From Micromonospora rifamycinica (GTDB lineage Bacteria; Actinomycetota; Actinomycetes; Mycobacteriales; Micromonosporaceae), in the NCBI RefSeq assembly GCF_900090265.1, contig NZ_LT607752.1, positions 868,001-932,000 of the forward strand: a DNA stretch of 64,000 nt. Reading direction: 5' to 3'. Made by a program: the position numbers and the translations under genes. Under the pieces are notes generated by a model. That model saw only the letters and a program-made list of their open reading frames with translations, was not told where the DNA came from and made no database searches. Each line of letters starts with the position of its first letter. The first letter of the stretch is position 1. Shown here piece by piece: positions 17,328-26,158 of this stretch.

Positions 17328-18734
17328 GTGACCCAGACCCACCCGATGGAGACCATCCCCGGCCCCCGCCCCGCCCCGGTCGCCGTACCGACCGCCGGCC
17401 AGCCCTACGAGTACCGCCGCAGCCCCCTGGTCGAACCCGACTGGACCCGCTTCCCCGGCTGGCGCCACGTCACCCGCGAGCAGTGGGAGAACGCCCAGTG
17501 GCAACGCGTCAACTGCGTCAAGAACATCAAGCAGCTGCGCGCCGTCCTCGGCGACACCGTCGACGAGACCTTCTACACCGACCTGGCCGCCGACCAGCAG
17601 GCCCTGGCCACCATGTCGATGCTGGTGCCACCCCAGATGATCAACACGATGGTGCCGTTCGCGCCGCTCACCACCGACGCCTTCCGCGCCGACCCCATCC
17701 GGCGCTACATGATCCCCATCGCGACCGACCGGCGCACCGACTGGCCGTCACACCCCTACGCCAGCCGCGACTCGCTCCACGAACACGACATGTGGGTCGC
17801 CGAAGGCCTCACCCATCGCTACCCCACCAAGGTCCTCGCCGAGCTGCTCTCCACCTGCCCGCAGTACTGCGGGCACTGCACCCGGATGGACCTGGTCGGC
17901 AACTCCACCCCCGCCGTCGACAAGCTCAAGCTCGTCCTCAAGCCCGTCGACCGCTACGACGCCCACATCAGCTACCTCAAGGCCCACCCCGGCGTCCGCG
18001 ACGTCGTCGTCTCCGGCGGCGACGTCGCCAACGTCCCCTGGCGCAACCTGGAGACGTACCTGATGCGGCTGCTCGAACTGGAAACCGTCCGCGACATTCG
18101 GCTCGCCACCAAGGCCCTGATGGGCCTACCCCAGCACTGGCTCCAGAACGACGTGGTCGAAGGCCTGGAGCGGGTCGCCCGCACCGCCGCCCGCCGCGGC
18201 GTCAACCTGGCCATCCACACCCACGTCAACCACGCCCAGTCGATCACCCCGCTGGTCGCCAGAGCCACCCAGACCGCCCTCGACGTCGGCGTCCGCGACG
18301 TCCGCAACCAGGGCGTGCTCATGCGCGGCGTGAACGCCACCGCCCCCGACCTGCTCGACCTCTGCTTCGCCCTCCAGGGCGAGGCCGGCATCCTGCCCTA
18401 CTACTTCTACATGTGCGACATGATCCCCAACGCCGAACACTGGCGGGTTCCGGTCTGGCACGCCCAGCAGCTCCAGCACGACATCATGGGCTACCTGCCC
18501 GGCTACGCCACCCCCCGGATCGTCTGCGACGTCCCCTTCGTCGGCAAGCGCTGGGTGCACATGCTCACCGAGTACGACCGGGAGCGCGGCATCTCCTACT
18601 GGACCAAGAACTACCGCACCTCCATCGAGTCCGCCGACCTGGAGGCGCTCGACAAGCGGTACGCCTACTACGACCCGATCGACACCCTGCCCGATGCCGG
18701 CCAACAGTGGTGGGTCACCCACCGCGACGACTGA
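17328..18734 (+). CDS. kamA: L-lysine 2,3-aminomutase (radical SAM, PLP)
   Basis: 468 aa. Radical SAM cluster motif C177-PQY-C181-GH-C184, the SAM-binding VVVSGGD segment at ~228, and DVPFVGK with K407 at the place of the PLP lysine in KamA-type enzymes. Converts L-lysine to L-beta-lysine, the first step of the pathway completed by the divergent operon. The C-terminal half has the sequence style of the actinobacterial KamA branch (PYYFYMCDMIPNAEHWR). Strong RBS (GAGGAGGGG) before GTG 17328. Followed by a strong terminator. SAM enzymes of this type are oxygen sensitive, which is notable in an aerobic actinomycete. Confidence 0.95.
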   Translation: MTQTHPMETIPGPRPAPVAVPTAGQPYEYRRSPLVEPDWTRFPGWRHVTREQWENAQWQRVNCVKNIKQLRAVLGDTVDETFYTDLAADQQALATMSMLVPPQMINTMVPFAPLTTDAFRADPIRRYMIPIATDRRTDWPSHPYASRDSLHEHDMWVAEGLTHRYPTKVLAELLSTCPQYCGHCTRMDLVGNSTPAVDKLKLVLKPVDRYDAHISYLKAHPGVRDVVVSGGDVANVPWRNLETYLMRLLELETVRDIRLATKALMGLPQHWLQNDVVEGLERVARTAARRGVNLAIHTHVNHAQSITPLVARATQTALDVGVRDVRNQGVLMRGVNATAPDLLDLCFALQGEAGILPYYFYMCDMIPNAEHWRVPVWHAQQLQHDIMGYLPGYATPRIVCDVPFVGKRWVHMLTEYDRERGISYWTKNYRTSIESADLEALDKRYAYYDPIDTLPDAGQQWWVTHRDD

Positions 18735-18746
18735 GCGGTGCCGTCC

Positions 18747-18780
18747 GTCGCCCCCGGGACCGACCGGTCCCGGGGGCGAC
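18747..18780. terminator. terminator between kamA and ynfA
   Basis: A 15-bp perfect stem (18747-18761 and 18766-18780) with a 4-nt loop in the 51-bp gap of two convergent genes. Confidence 0.9.
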
Positions 18781-18785
18781 GACGT

Positions 18786-19121
18786 TCACGCCCCGCGTGG
18801 GGCGTACATGATCACCGCGACGCCGAGCAGGCAGATCGCCGCGCCGGTCAGGTCCCACCGGTCCGGCCGGAAGCCGTCCACCACCATCCCCCAGGCCAGC
18901 GAACCGGCCACGAACACCCCGCCGTACGCGGCGAGGATCCGGCCGAAGTTGGCGTCCGGCTGGAACGTCGCCACGAACCCGTAGACGCCCAGCGCGACCA
19001 CCCCGCCGGCGATCCACCACAGTCCCCGGTGTTCCCGCCAGCCCTGCCAGATCAGCCAGGCGCCACCGATCTCGGCGAGCGCGGCCAGGGCGAACAACAC
19101 CAGCGAACGGGCGACCAGCAT
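18786..19121 (-). CDS. YnfA-family small membrane protein
   Basis: 111 aa with four transmembrane segments. Family signs: [55 protein letters not shown] and [19 protein letters not shown]. YnfA is related to the small multidrug resistance transporters; transport has been shown for some members. Monocistronic. Confidence 0.93.
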   Translation of the reverse strand: MLVARSLVLFALAALAEIGGAWLIWQGWREHRGLWWIAGGVVALGVYGFVATFQPDANFGRILAAYGGVFVAGSLAWGMVVDGFRPDRWDLTGAAICLLGVAVIMYAPRGA

Positions 19122-19248
19122 GACCGCACGCTAGCGCGGGTGACCCGCCGGTTCTCCCGCAGGGCGATCACCGGCTACCTCGGTGCGGGGATCGTGTCCC
19201 GTAAGCAGACGAACTGCGCCGTAGGCGCTGGTGTTTCGGGGTGCGCCT

Positions 19249-19284
19249 TGGCGCACTACCCCTAAGTCATCCTAGGACGCTAGG
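19249..19284. repeat. dispersed 36-bp element, copy A
   Basis: Begins TGGCGCACTACCCCTAAGTC and ends ATCCTAGGACGCTAGG. It matches 36257-36292 at 29 of 36 positions without gaps. The centre (CCTAGG) is symmetric with flanking CCCTA/TAGGG, like an operator. It lies in the 255-bp gap between the STAND gene end and the ynfA start. A further inverted repeat GTGCGCC-TT-GGCGCAC is at 19241-19256. Confidence 0.6.
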
Positions 19285-19376
19285 GTGTACTGACGACGGC
19301 CCATCCGGGTCGCCCTTCTGCCGGCCACGGCACCTTCCGGCGGCGAGGCACTCGATGACGACTGACGGACGGCTTG

Positions 19377-21839
19377 CTACCACGGTTCCAGGGCCGCCGG
19401 GATGGCTCTGGCGAAGACCGAGTCCGGGCCGAGGGTCCGTTCCAGGTCCCGGCGGAGTGCGTCGGCTTCGGCGAGGGCACGCTCCCGGTCACCGCTGCGG
19501 TTGCGCCAGCGGATCAGCAGGAGCCGGCTGTCCAAGGTATGCGGATGCTCCGGTCCGAGCGCGGCGAGGCGGTCCGCCAGCAGGCGCTCCATCCCAGCGA
19601 CCGCCGCGTCGAGCTGACCGCTGCGGGCGACCCACTCGTGGAGTTGGTGCCGGGCGGAGAAGGTGCTCGGATGCCCGGGCACCGCGCCCTGAAGGTGTTC
19701 GGCGAGCGCCCGGTAAGCCTCGACGGCGCGCTGGATCTCGCCCATCTCCCCGCGGTGGCGCATGGCGGTGGCGCGAGCCCGGAGGGTGTCCGGGTGGTCC
19801 GGGCCGACCCGGGCCTCGGTCTCGCGCAGCGCCTGGTCGTGCAGTTCCCAGGCACCCTGGAAGTCGCCACAGTAGGAGCGGAAGTTGGCCAGGTGGTTGC
19901 GGTTGCTGATGGTGTCGCGGTGGTGTGGTCCCTGGATGCGGATGCGCTCCAGGTAGAGCTGTTCCAGTTGCTGCCGGGCGACGTCGAGGTCGCCGCTGTG
20001 GCCCCGCCAGACCGCCGCGCTCTGCCGGGTCTGCATCAGGTCGGGATCCTCGGGGTCGAGCACCTCGGCCTGATCGGCGTAGAGCGACTCGAACGCGTCA
20101 GCGGCCTCGCCGTGCCGCCCGGCCTGGGCCAACCACCAGGCGAGGTATCCGCGGCTCTTGAAGGCCAGCGCAGAGGTGCCGCCGGTGGTCCCGTCGTGGA
20201 CCCGGGCGTCGATCTGCCGGAAGTGTTGGACGGCCGCCGCCGCCTGGCCCGCCTCGCCCAGGCTCCGCCCCATCCGGAACAGGACCTCGTGTGGTTCCGG
20301 CGTGAACAGTGCTTCCGGTTCGCGCCGGTAGAGGACGAAGGCGTTGGCTCTGAGCATCCGGTCGAGCGCGGACCCGGACGGTGGGGCCGCCCAGCAGTCG
20401 AGGAGAGCCTGTGCGGCGGTCCGTGCCACCTCGTAGCGGCGCGCAGCCGACATGAGTTCGGCGGTGGACCGCTGGTGCAGGACGTGCACCCGCAGGATCC
20501 GGGTCTCCGCGGTCGCGTCGTCGACGGCGATGTCGAGCAGGTTGAGGCGGCGGAGGTTGCGCACCCCGTCCCGCTGGGCGTCGCGGCGCAGATCCTCGTC
20601 CGCAGACGGCATCAACGCGGTCGCCGCCGGTGTCCGCAGCACCGATTCGGGTACGCCGTTCGGGTCGAGGACGCTCAGGACCTGCAACACGGTACGGGCC
20701 GTTCCAGCCGGATGCAGTTTGTCGGCTTCGACGACCGACAGCTCCAGCGCCGCGTCCAGGCCGACCGGATAGTCGTCGGGTAGCGCGCCGGGCTCCGGGA
20801 TGAGGTCGGCCAGTCGACGCCGGGTGTCGGCCCACCGTGCCCGGAAGGTACGGCAGTCCAGCTTCCGGTCGCACATGTAGGTGCTGACCTGGGCCAGGGC
20901 CAGGGGTAGGAAGCCGAGGTCGTGGGCCAGGCCGGCGAGGTCGTCGTCGCTGCCGGCGTCGGCGGGGAGTCGTGCGCGCAGGAACGTGACGGCCTGGTCG
21001 CGGCGGAACACCCCGACCTCCACCCGTCTGCCGTAGCCTCGCAGACCGTCGTCCTGCCGGCGGGTGGTGGCCAGGGTGATGCCGCGTGCCGACGGCAGCG
21101 GCCACAGCCCCCGTACGTGGGAGATGTCGCTCAGGTCGTCCAGGACGACACACCACCGGTGCCGGGTGCCGGCGAGCCAGGTACGCAGCCGGTGGGCCAT
21201 GAGTTCCGGGTCCTGGTAGCTCGCTCCGGTCAGGTCGGTGGCGGCGGCGGCCATGCCGGAGACGATCGTGTCGCGGGCTCCGGCAGAGATCCAGATGGCC
21301 AGGTCCAGGTCACCCGCGGCCAGACGCCCGCGGATGTACTCGGCAGCCGCCTGGGTCTTACCGACACCACCGGTGCCGGTCAGAATGAAGGACCCGGCCA
21401 CCCGGTCGACCAGTGGGTCGAGCCGCTCCTGGAACGCCTCGACGGCCCCCGGGATACTGCCGAGGCGGCGCGGCCAGATCCGTCCCTCCTCGTCGGCGAC
21501 GGCGTTGGCGATCGTCCGGCTACCATGCCCGAGGACGATGAGCCGCTCCTGCAGCCGGTCGTAGTGTCGTTCCCAGACGCCGAGATCGGGCTCGCCGGGG
21601 CGTCCGGCATAGGCGTGCGCTGCCCGGACGATCTGCTCCACCATCTCGGGCTTCGGGTGGATCTTGCCGTTCAGGATGCGCCAGATCGTGCTTTTGGACA
21701 GGCTCGCCCCGAGCGTGTCGATCCCGAGTTCCAGCTGTCGGTACGACGGACCGCCCGCCCCGGCCACGAACTCCCTCAGCTGGCGCGCGAACCAGAGCTG
21801 GATCTCGTCCACCTGGTTGCCCTGCTCGCTCGAAGCCAT
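19377..21839 (-). CDS. STAND protein: HTH, NB-ARC ATPase, TPR repeats
   Basis: 820 aa. Residues ~25-75 form an XRE-like helix-turn-helix (LGASLSKSTIWRILNGK). The NTPase has Walker A GTGGVGKTQAAAEY (~150), Walker B CVVLDDLSD and GLPLAL-like GFLPLALAQVSTY. The second half carries TPR-like units (DTLRARATAMRHRGEMG, GPEHPHTLDSRLLLIRWR, HPSTFSARHQLHEW). STAND proteins are signal-activated switches; in actinobacteria this architecture is seen in regulators and defence genes. RBS GGGGA upstream of ATG 21839. A 53-aa membrane peptide gene lies just upstream on the same strand. No effector domain is recognised within the protein. Confidence 0.88.
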   Translation of the reverse strand: MASSEQGNQVDEIQLWFARQLREFVAGAGGPSYRQLELGIDTLGASLSKSTIWRILNGKIHPKPEMVEQIVRAAHAYAGRPGEPDLGVWERHYDRLQERLIVLGHGSRTIANAVADEEGRIWPRRLGSIPGAVEAFQERLDPLVDRVAGSFILTGTGGVGKTQAAAEYIRGRLAAGDLDLAIWISAGARDTIVSGMAAAATDLTGASYQDPELMAHRLRTWLAGTRHRWCVVLDDLSDISHVRGLWPLPSARGITLATTRRQDDGLRGYGRRVEVGVFRRDQAVTFLRARLPADAGSDDDLAGLAHDLGFLPLALAQVSTYMCDRKLDCRTFRARWADTRRRLADLIPEPGALPDDYPVGLDAALELSVVEADKLHPAGTARTVLQVLSVLDPNGVPESVLRTPAATALMPSADEDLRRDAQRDGVRNLRRLNLLDIAVDDATAETRILRVHVLHQRSTAELMSAARRYEVARTAAQALLDCWAAPPSGSALDRMLRANAFVLYRREPEALFTPEPHEVLFRMGRSLGEAGQAAAAVQHFRQIDARVHDGTTGGTSALAFKSRGYLAWWLAQAGRHGEAADAFESLYADQAEVLDPEDPDLMQTRQSAAVWRGHSGDLDVARQQLEQLYLERIRIQGPHHRDTISNRNHLANFRSYCGDFQGAWELHDQALRETEARVGPDHPDTLRARATAMRHRGEMGEIQRAVEAYRALAEHLQGAVPGHPSTFSARHQLHEWVARSGQLDAAVAGMERLLADRLAALGPEHPHTLDSRLLLIRWRNRSGDRERALAEADALRRDLERTLGPDSVFARAIPAALEPW

Positions 21840-21867
21840 GGCGATGTCCCCGCTCGATCCGGTCGCA

Positions 21868-21910
21868 CCGGAGAGTGTCCGACCGCCGCAGTGCGAGGGG
21901 CACTCTCCGG
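21868..21910. repeat. inverted repeat between small membrane gene and STAND gene
   Basis: CCGGAGAGTG (21868-21877) and CACTCTCCGG (21901-21910) are exact inverted 10-bp arms 23 bp apart in the 89-bp spacer. Could be an operator for the HTH protein or an mRNA hairpin separating expression of the two genes. Confidence 0.65.
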
Positions 21911-21928
21911 ATCCACCACGTCATTCCA

Positions 21929-22090
21929 TCAAGGACGGTCGGACGTCGACGTCGTCCGGTCGGCTGATTTCCCCCGCCGTACCCGCTGCCCGAGCCGGCC
22001 CACCGCCCAGCCGGCGGTCGCCAGGGCCGACACCAGCTTCGCCGTGAGGATGATGTCCGGTACGTGTACCCAGAGCTCGTTGATCGACAT
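21929..22090 (-). CDS. small membrane protein (53 aa), STAND partner candidate
   Basis: 53 aa starting MSINELWVHVPDI. A single hydrophobic helix spans about residues 11-33 (DIILTAKLVSALATAGWAVG), followed by a basic tail (RLGQRVRRGK) and a polar Ser/Thr end. ATG 22090 has a well-placed RBS (GAAGGGA, 9 nt). Not a recognised family. It precedes the STAND gene on the same strand by 89 bp and probably shares its transcript. Such arrangements suggest a membrane-acting effector or sensor, but this is inference. Confidence 0.6.
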   Translation of the reverse strand: MSINELWVHVPDIILTAKLVSALATAGWAVGRLGQRVRRGKSADRTTSTSDRP

Positions 22091-22189
22091 GACGCCTGCT
22101 CCCTTCTCCGTGGATGTCTCCCAGGTTGGGGCCTCCAGGGGTGTCCCAGGTCGTAGTGGGACGCACGGCGGGGCTGGTTGACTGGGGGG

Positions 22190-22756
22190 ATGAGCGAGAT
22201 CATCCTGATCCGGCACGGCGAGACCGCCTGGAGCGCCAGCCGCCGGCACACCTCGTACACCGACCTGGAGCTGACGCCCGACGGTGAGCGGCAGGCCCGG
22301 GCGCTGGCCGGGGTGCTCACCGGCCGCCGCTTCGCCCGGGTGCTCGCCAGCCCCCGCCGACGCGCCCGGGACACCGCCGAACTCGCCGGCCTCACCGTCG
22401 ACGAGATCGACGAGGACCTGGCCGAGTGGAACTACGGCGCGTACGAGGGGCGGACCACCGCCGACATCCAGCGGGAGCGCCCGGGCTGGACCATCTGGAC
22501 CGACGGCTGCCCCGGCGGGGAGTCCCCCGTCCAGCTCGGTACGCGGGTCGACCGGCTGCTCACCCGGGTCGCCCCGCTGCTGGAACTCGGCGACGTGGCG
22601 CTCGTCGGCCACGCGCACACCCTGCGGGTGGTCGGTGCCCGCTGGATCGGCCTGCCGGCGTCCGGCGGCGGGAAACTACGGCTGGACACCGCCACCGTCT
22701 CCGTCCTCGGCCACGAGCACGGCCGCCCGGTGATCCTGCGCTGGAACGGCGGGTGA
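22190..22756 (+). CDS. histidine phosphatase family protein
   Basis: 188 aa. Catalytic RHGE (IILIRHGETAWSASRRH, His ~9) at the N-terminus, the second Arg/Glu in RVLASPRRRARDTAEL and EWNYGAYEG, and the second His in LVGHAHTLRVVGAR: the complete phosphoglycerate-mutase-like active site. SixA/CobC/GpmB-like; the substrate is unknown. I start at ATG 22190 next to a run of G; a TTG 12 bp upstream is possible. Reads divergently from the 53-aa gene. Confidence 0.9.
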   Translation: MSEIILIRHGETAWSASRRHTSYTDLELTPDGERQARALAGVLTGRRFARVLASPRRRARDTAELAGLTVDEIDEDLAEWNYGAYEGRTTADIQRERPGWTIWTDGCPGGESPVQLGTRVDRLLTRVAPLLELGDVALVGHAHTLRVVGARWIGLPASGGGKLRLDTATVSVLGHEHGRPVILRWNGG

Positions 22757-22793
22757 GCCGGCCCGTCCACGGCACCGAATACACGCCGGGGGC

Positions 22794-23273
22794 TCAGCCG
22801 CCGTCGCGGGACCGCCGGGGGGTCGCCGCCAGCGGGATCTTCGGCGGTCGCGCCTCGTAGGGGGTGGACAGCACCACCGTTGTCCGGGTGGTGACGTTCG
22901 CCGCGGTACGGATCTCCTGGAGCACCCGTTCGAGGTCGGCCGGCCCGGCGACCCGCACCAGCAGCAGGTAGAAGTCCTCCCCCGCCACCGAGTAACAGGA
23001 GTCGATCTCGGGCAGGTGGGCCAACCGCTCCGGCGCGTCGTCCGGCTGGGACGGGTCGAACGGCCGGATCGCCACGAACGCGGTCAACGGCAGGTCCAAC
23101 GCCTCGAACGACACCCGGGCGGTGTAGCCGCTGATCACGCCGCGCTGCTCCAGCCGGCGCACCCGCTGGTGCACGGCCGAGACCGACAGGCTGACCTTCT
23201 CGGCCAGGTCCGTGTACGACAGGCGGCCGTCGGCGGTCAGCGCGGCGACGATGGCACGGTCGATCTCCTCCAC
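22794..23273 (-). CDS. Lrp/AsnC-family transcriptional regulator
   Basis: 159 aa. N-terminal HTH (DRAIVAALTADGRLSYTDLA, then SAVHQRVRRLEQRGVI) and a C-terminal RAM/AsnC domain (EIDSCYSVAGEDFYLLLVRV, LERVLQEIRT). Feast/famine regulators respond to amino acids. GTG start 23273; no clear RBS, with TAGGTT 6 nt upstream, so it may be leaderless. Its target is not obvious from the neighbours. Confidence 0.93.
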   Translation of the reverse strand: MEEIDRAIVAALTADGRLSYTDLAEKVSLSVSAVHQRVRRLEQRGVISGYTARVSFEALDLPLTAFVAIRPFDPSQPDDAPERLAHLPEIDSCYSVAGEDFYLLLVRVAGPADLERVLQEIRTAANVTTRTTVVLSTPYEARPPKIPLAATPRRSRDGG

Positions 23274-23332
23274 GCGTGCAACCTACCCGGTGGCGCGTGG
23301 GCGCGGCGACGGCCTCCCGCCCCCGGTGACGC

Positions 23333-23554
23333 TCAGCGGGCCCGGCGGTCGCGCACCGCGTCGGCGGCGAAGTGCAGTACCTCCGCCAGATCCTCCTCGT
23401 CGAGGAAGGGCAGATCGGTGAGGATGTCCGTCACCGACATCCCCTCCGCCATCATCGCCAGCAGGGTCGCCACCGGGATCCGGGACTGCCGCACGCAGGG
23501 TGCGCCGCCCATCACCTCGGGGTCGACGGTGATCCGGGGGAAGGTCACCGGCAC
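23333..23554 (-). CDS. DUF433 protein (antitoxin-like)
   Basis: 73 aa. DUF433 pattern: ITVDPEVMGGAPCVRQSRIP then GMSVTDILTDLPFLDEEDL. DUF433 proteins fold like homeodomain antitoxins and are commonly paired with a DUF5615 PIN-like toxin. No such partner is next to it here, so it is an orphan. GTG start at 23554. Confidence 0.88.
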   Translation of the reverse strand: MPVTFPRITVDPEVMGGAPCVRQSRIPVATLLAMMAEGMSVTDILTDLPFLDEEDLAEVLHFAADAVRDRRAR

Positions 23555-23574
23555 AGGTTAACCCGTCGCCCGGA

Positions 23575-24717
23575 TCAGCCCTTCGCCAACGCCCGGGAGA
23601 TCACCAGCCGCTGGATCTGGTTGGTGCCCTCCACGATCTGGAGCACCTTGGCCTCCCGCATGAACCGCTCGACCGGGTGGTCGGCGACGTAACCGGCGCC
23701 GCCGAGCACCTGCACCGCGTCGGTGGTCACCCGCATCGCCACGTCGGTGGCGAACAGCTTCGCCTTGGCCGCCTCGATCGAGTACGGCCGACCGGCGTCG
23801 CGCAGCCGGGCGGCGGCCAGCGTGAGCGCGCGGGCCGCCGAGATCTGGGTGGCCGCGTCCGCCAGGAGGAAGCCGAGCCCCTGGAAGTCGATGATCGCCC
23901 GGCCGAACTGCTGCCGGTCCCGGGCGTAGCCGGCGGCGTGGTCCAGCGCCGCCTGGGCCAGGCCGACCGCGCAGGCGGCGATGCCGAGCCGCCCCGAGTC
24001 CAGCGCGGACATCGCGATGGTGAACCCGGCCCCCTCCCCGCCGATCAGCCGGTCGGCGGGCACCCGGGCGTCGTCGAGGACGAGCTGCGCGACCGGCGAG
24101 GAGCGCAGCCCCATGGTCCGCTCCGCCTGCTGCGGCGCGATGCCGGCGGTGCCCCGGTCGGCCAGCAGGCAGGAGATGCCCTTCGGCCCCGGCCCACCGG
24201 TACGGCAGAAGAGGTTGTAGAAGTCCGCCACCTGGGCGTGGGTGATCCAGGCCTTGACCCCGGTGACCCGGTAGTCGTCGCCGTCGCGGACCGCCCGGGT
24301 GGTCAGCGACGCGGCGTCCGACCCGCCCTGCGGCTCGGAGAGGCAGTACGCCCCGAGCAGCTCCCCGCCCAGCAGGTCCGGCAGCAGGGCGCGCTGCGCG
24401 TCGGTGCCGAACTGGGCCAGCGGGTAGCAGGACAGGGTGTGCACGCTGACCGCCTCGGCGACGGCGAGCCACCGGCCGGCCAGGATCTCCAGCACCTGGA
24501 GGTAGACCTCGTAGGGCTGGGCGGCGCCGCCGTGCTCCTCGGGGTACGGCAGGCCGAGCAGTCCGGCCCGGCCGAGGGTACGCAGGACCTCCCGGGGGAA
24601 CTCGGCCCGCTCCTCGAAGTCGGCGGCCCTCGGCGCGAGCTCGCGGTCGGCGAGTTCGGTGGCGAGGTCGAGCAGGTCGTGGGCCTCGTCGGTGGGGAGG
24701 ATCCGGTCGACAGTCAT
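23575..24717 (-). CDS. acyl-CoA dehydrogenase
   Basis: 380 aa flavoprotein. N-terminal helical domain, FAD-contact segment GAYCLSEPQGGSDAASL, and the C-terminal domain with the catalytic base E363 in QIVEGTNQIQRLVISR. The E in this position is that of short/branched-chain members; substrate chain length cannot be fixed. ATG 24717 (MTVDRILPT) fits the family N-terminus; the longer open frame adds 19 residues. It may oxidise branched-chain or fatty acyl-CoA, with electrons to ETF. Confidence 0.92.
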   Translation of the reverse strand: MTVDRILPTDEAHDLLDLATELADRELAPRAADFEERAEFPREVLRTLGRAGLLGLPYPEEHGGAAQPYEVYLQVLEILAGRWLAVAEAVSVHTLSCYPLAQFGTDAQRALLPDLLGGELLGAYCLSEPQGGSDAASLTTRAVRDGDDYRVTGVKAWITHAQVADFYNLFCRTGGPGPKGISCLLADRGTAGIAPQQAERTMGLRSSPVAQLVLDDARVPADRLIGGEGAGFTIAMSALDSGRLGIAACAVGLAQAALDHAAGYARDRQQFGRAIIDFQGLGFLLADAATQISAARALTLAAARLRDAGRPYSIEAAKAKLFATDVAMRVTTDAVQVLGGAGYVADHPVERFMREAKVLQIVEGTNQIQRLVISRALAKG

Positions 24718-24805
24718 AGCGCGATGAGCTCCAGGGGTGGTGTTGAGCCGTTGCCCGCCGTGGTCGGGCACCACCCGGTCAGCTTAACGGTCGTTTGGGC
24801 CGTGG

Positions 24806-24861
24806 CCCACTCCGGTCGGTACCACCCACTCCGGTCGGCACGGCCCACTGCGGTCGCACGG
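24806..24861. repeat. three tandem 18-19 bp repeats upstream of the GH5 gene
   Basis: Units CCCACTCCGGTCGGTACCA (24806-24824), CCCACTCCGGTCGGCACGG (24825-24843) and CCCACTGCGGTCGCACGG (24844-24861). They lie 90-140 bp before the cellulase start and may be binding sites for a regulator. Confidence 0.7.
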
Positions 24862-24948
24862 CCCGGCCCGGCGGTGAACCGTCGCGGCCACGGCTGCGTA
24901 CCACCGGTTGCCCTCCCCGGGCACCGACGAGCCCGACGGAGTTCTCCG

Positions 24949-26073
24949 ATGCACCGACGCGCAGTACTGACCTCGGCGGGGGTGGCCCTGGCCGCGCTCG
25001 TCACCGGCTGGGCCGCCCTGGCCGTCCCCACCGCGAACGCCGAGACCGAGGCGGGACCGCCGGCCGTCACGGCACCGACGCCGACCACCGCCACCGGCCC
25101 GCCGGCCACCACCGACCGGCCGACGCCGGCCGCCGACGCCACCGAAGGACCGGCCGGTTCCCCGGTGGCCGTCCACGGCCGGTTGCGGGTCTGCGGCGTG
25201 CACCTGTGCGACCAGGCCGGCGAACCGGTGCAGCTCCGCGGGATGAGCAGCCACGGCCTCCAGTTCTTTCCGAACTGCCTCAACCCGGACTCGCTCGCCG
25301 CGCTGCGCACCGACTGGCGGGCCGACTTCGTCCGGGTCGCCATGTACGTGCAGGAGGGCGGGTTCGAGACCGACCCGGCCGGCTTCACCCGCAGGGTCGA
25401 CGAGGCCGTGGTGACCGCCAGCGCGCTCGGCCTCTACGTGGTGGTCGACTTCCACCTCCTGACGCCGGGCGACCCCAACCTCAACCTGGACCGGGCGAAG
25501 TCCTTCTTCGCCGAGGTCGCCGCCCGGCACGCCGCCCGCACCAACGTGCTCTGGGAGATCGCCAACGAGCCCAACGGGGTCGGCTGGGCCGCCATCAAGA
25601 GCTACGCCGAGCAGGTCATCCCGGTGATCCGGGCCGCCGACCCGGACAGCGTGGTGCTGGTCGGCACCCGGGGCTTCTCCTCGCTCGGCGTCTCCGAGGG
25701 CGCCGACGAGACCGAGGTGACCGACGACCCGGTCGACGCCACCAACATCATGTACACCTTCCACTTCTACGCCGCGTCCCACCGGGACCTGCAACGGGCC
25801 ACCGTGGCCCGCGCCGCGCGGAGCCTGCCGCTGTTCGTCAGCGAGTTCGGCACCCAGACCTTCACCGGCGACGGCCCGAACGACCTGGACAGCGCGACCA
25901 CCTGGCTCGACCTGCTGAAGAGCCTGAAGATCGGTTACGCGATGTGGAGCTACTCCGACGGCCCGGAGAGCAACTCGGTGTTCCGGCGGGGCACCTGCGC
26001 CGGCACCGACTTCACCGGCACCGCCGTGCTGACCGAGTCGGGGGCGTTCATCCGGTCCCGGATCCGCAGCTGA
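24949..26073 (+). CDS. secreted glycoside hydrolase family 5 endoglucanase
   Basis: 374 aa. Signal peptide at residues 1-31 (RRAVLTSAGVALAALVTGWA, cleavage after ANA), a Pro/Thr/Ala linker (33-70), then the GH5 barrel with N-terminal GRLRVCGVHLCDQ and VQLRGMSSHGLQ. Acid/base E207 in WEIANEPNG and nucleophile E299 in LFVSEFGTQ are both present. No cellulose-binding module is seen. Product cleaves beta-1,4-glucan outside the cell. Confidence 0.93.
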   Translation: MHRRAVLTSAGVALAALVTGWAALAVPTANAETEAGPPAVTAPTPTTATGPPATTDRPTPAADATEGPAGSPVAVHGRLRVCGVHLCDQAGEPVQLRGMSSHGLQFFPNCLNPDSLAALRTDWRADFVRVAMYVQEGGFETDPAGFTRRVDEAVVTASALGLYVVVDFHLLTPGDPNLNLDRAKSFFAEVAARHAARTNVLWEIANEPNGVGWAAIKSYAEQVIPVIRAADPDSVVLVGTRGFSSLGVSEGADETEVTDDPVDATNIMYTFHFYAASHRDLQRATVARAARSLPLFVSEFGTQTFTGDGPNDLDSATTWLDLLKSLKIGYAMWSYSDGPESNSVFRRGTCAGTDFTGTAVLTESGAFIRSRIRS

Positions 26074-26158
26074 CCTGCCGCACCGCGTCGCCCCGCCGGC
26101 CGCAACCGACCCGGTGCGCCCGGCGGGACGACGCGCCCCACCGGGAACGGCCGGCCGG

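Noticed and set aside
14758..17331. 857-codon plus-strand open frame over kdd and the amidohydrolase
   Set aside because: Shadow frame; no motif, Arg/His-rich, and no start signal.
23333..23554. Toxin-antitoxin pair with DUF433
   Set aside because: No DUF5615 or other toxin gene on either side.
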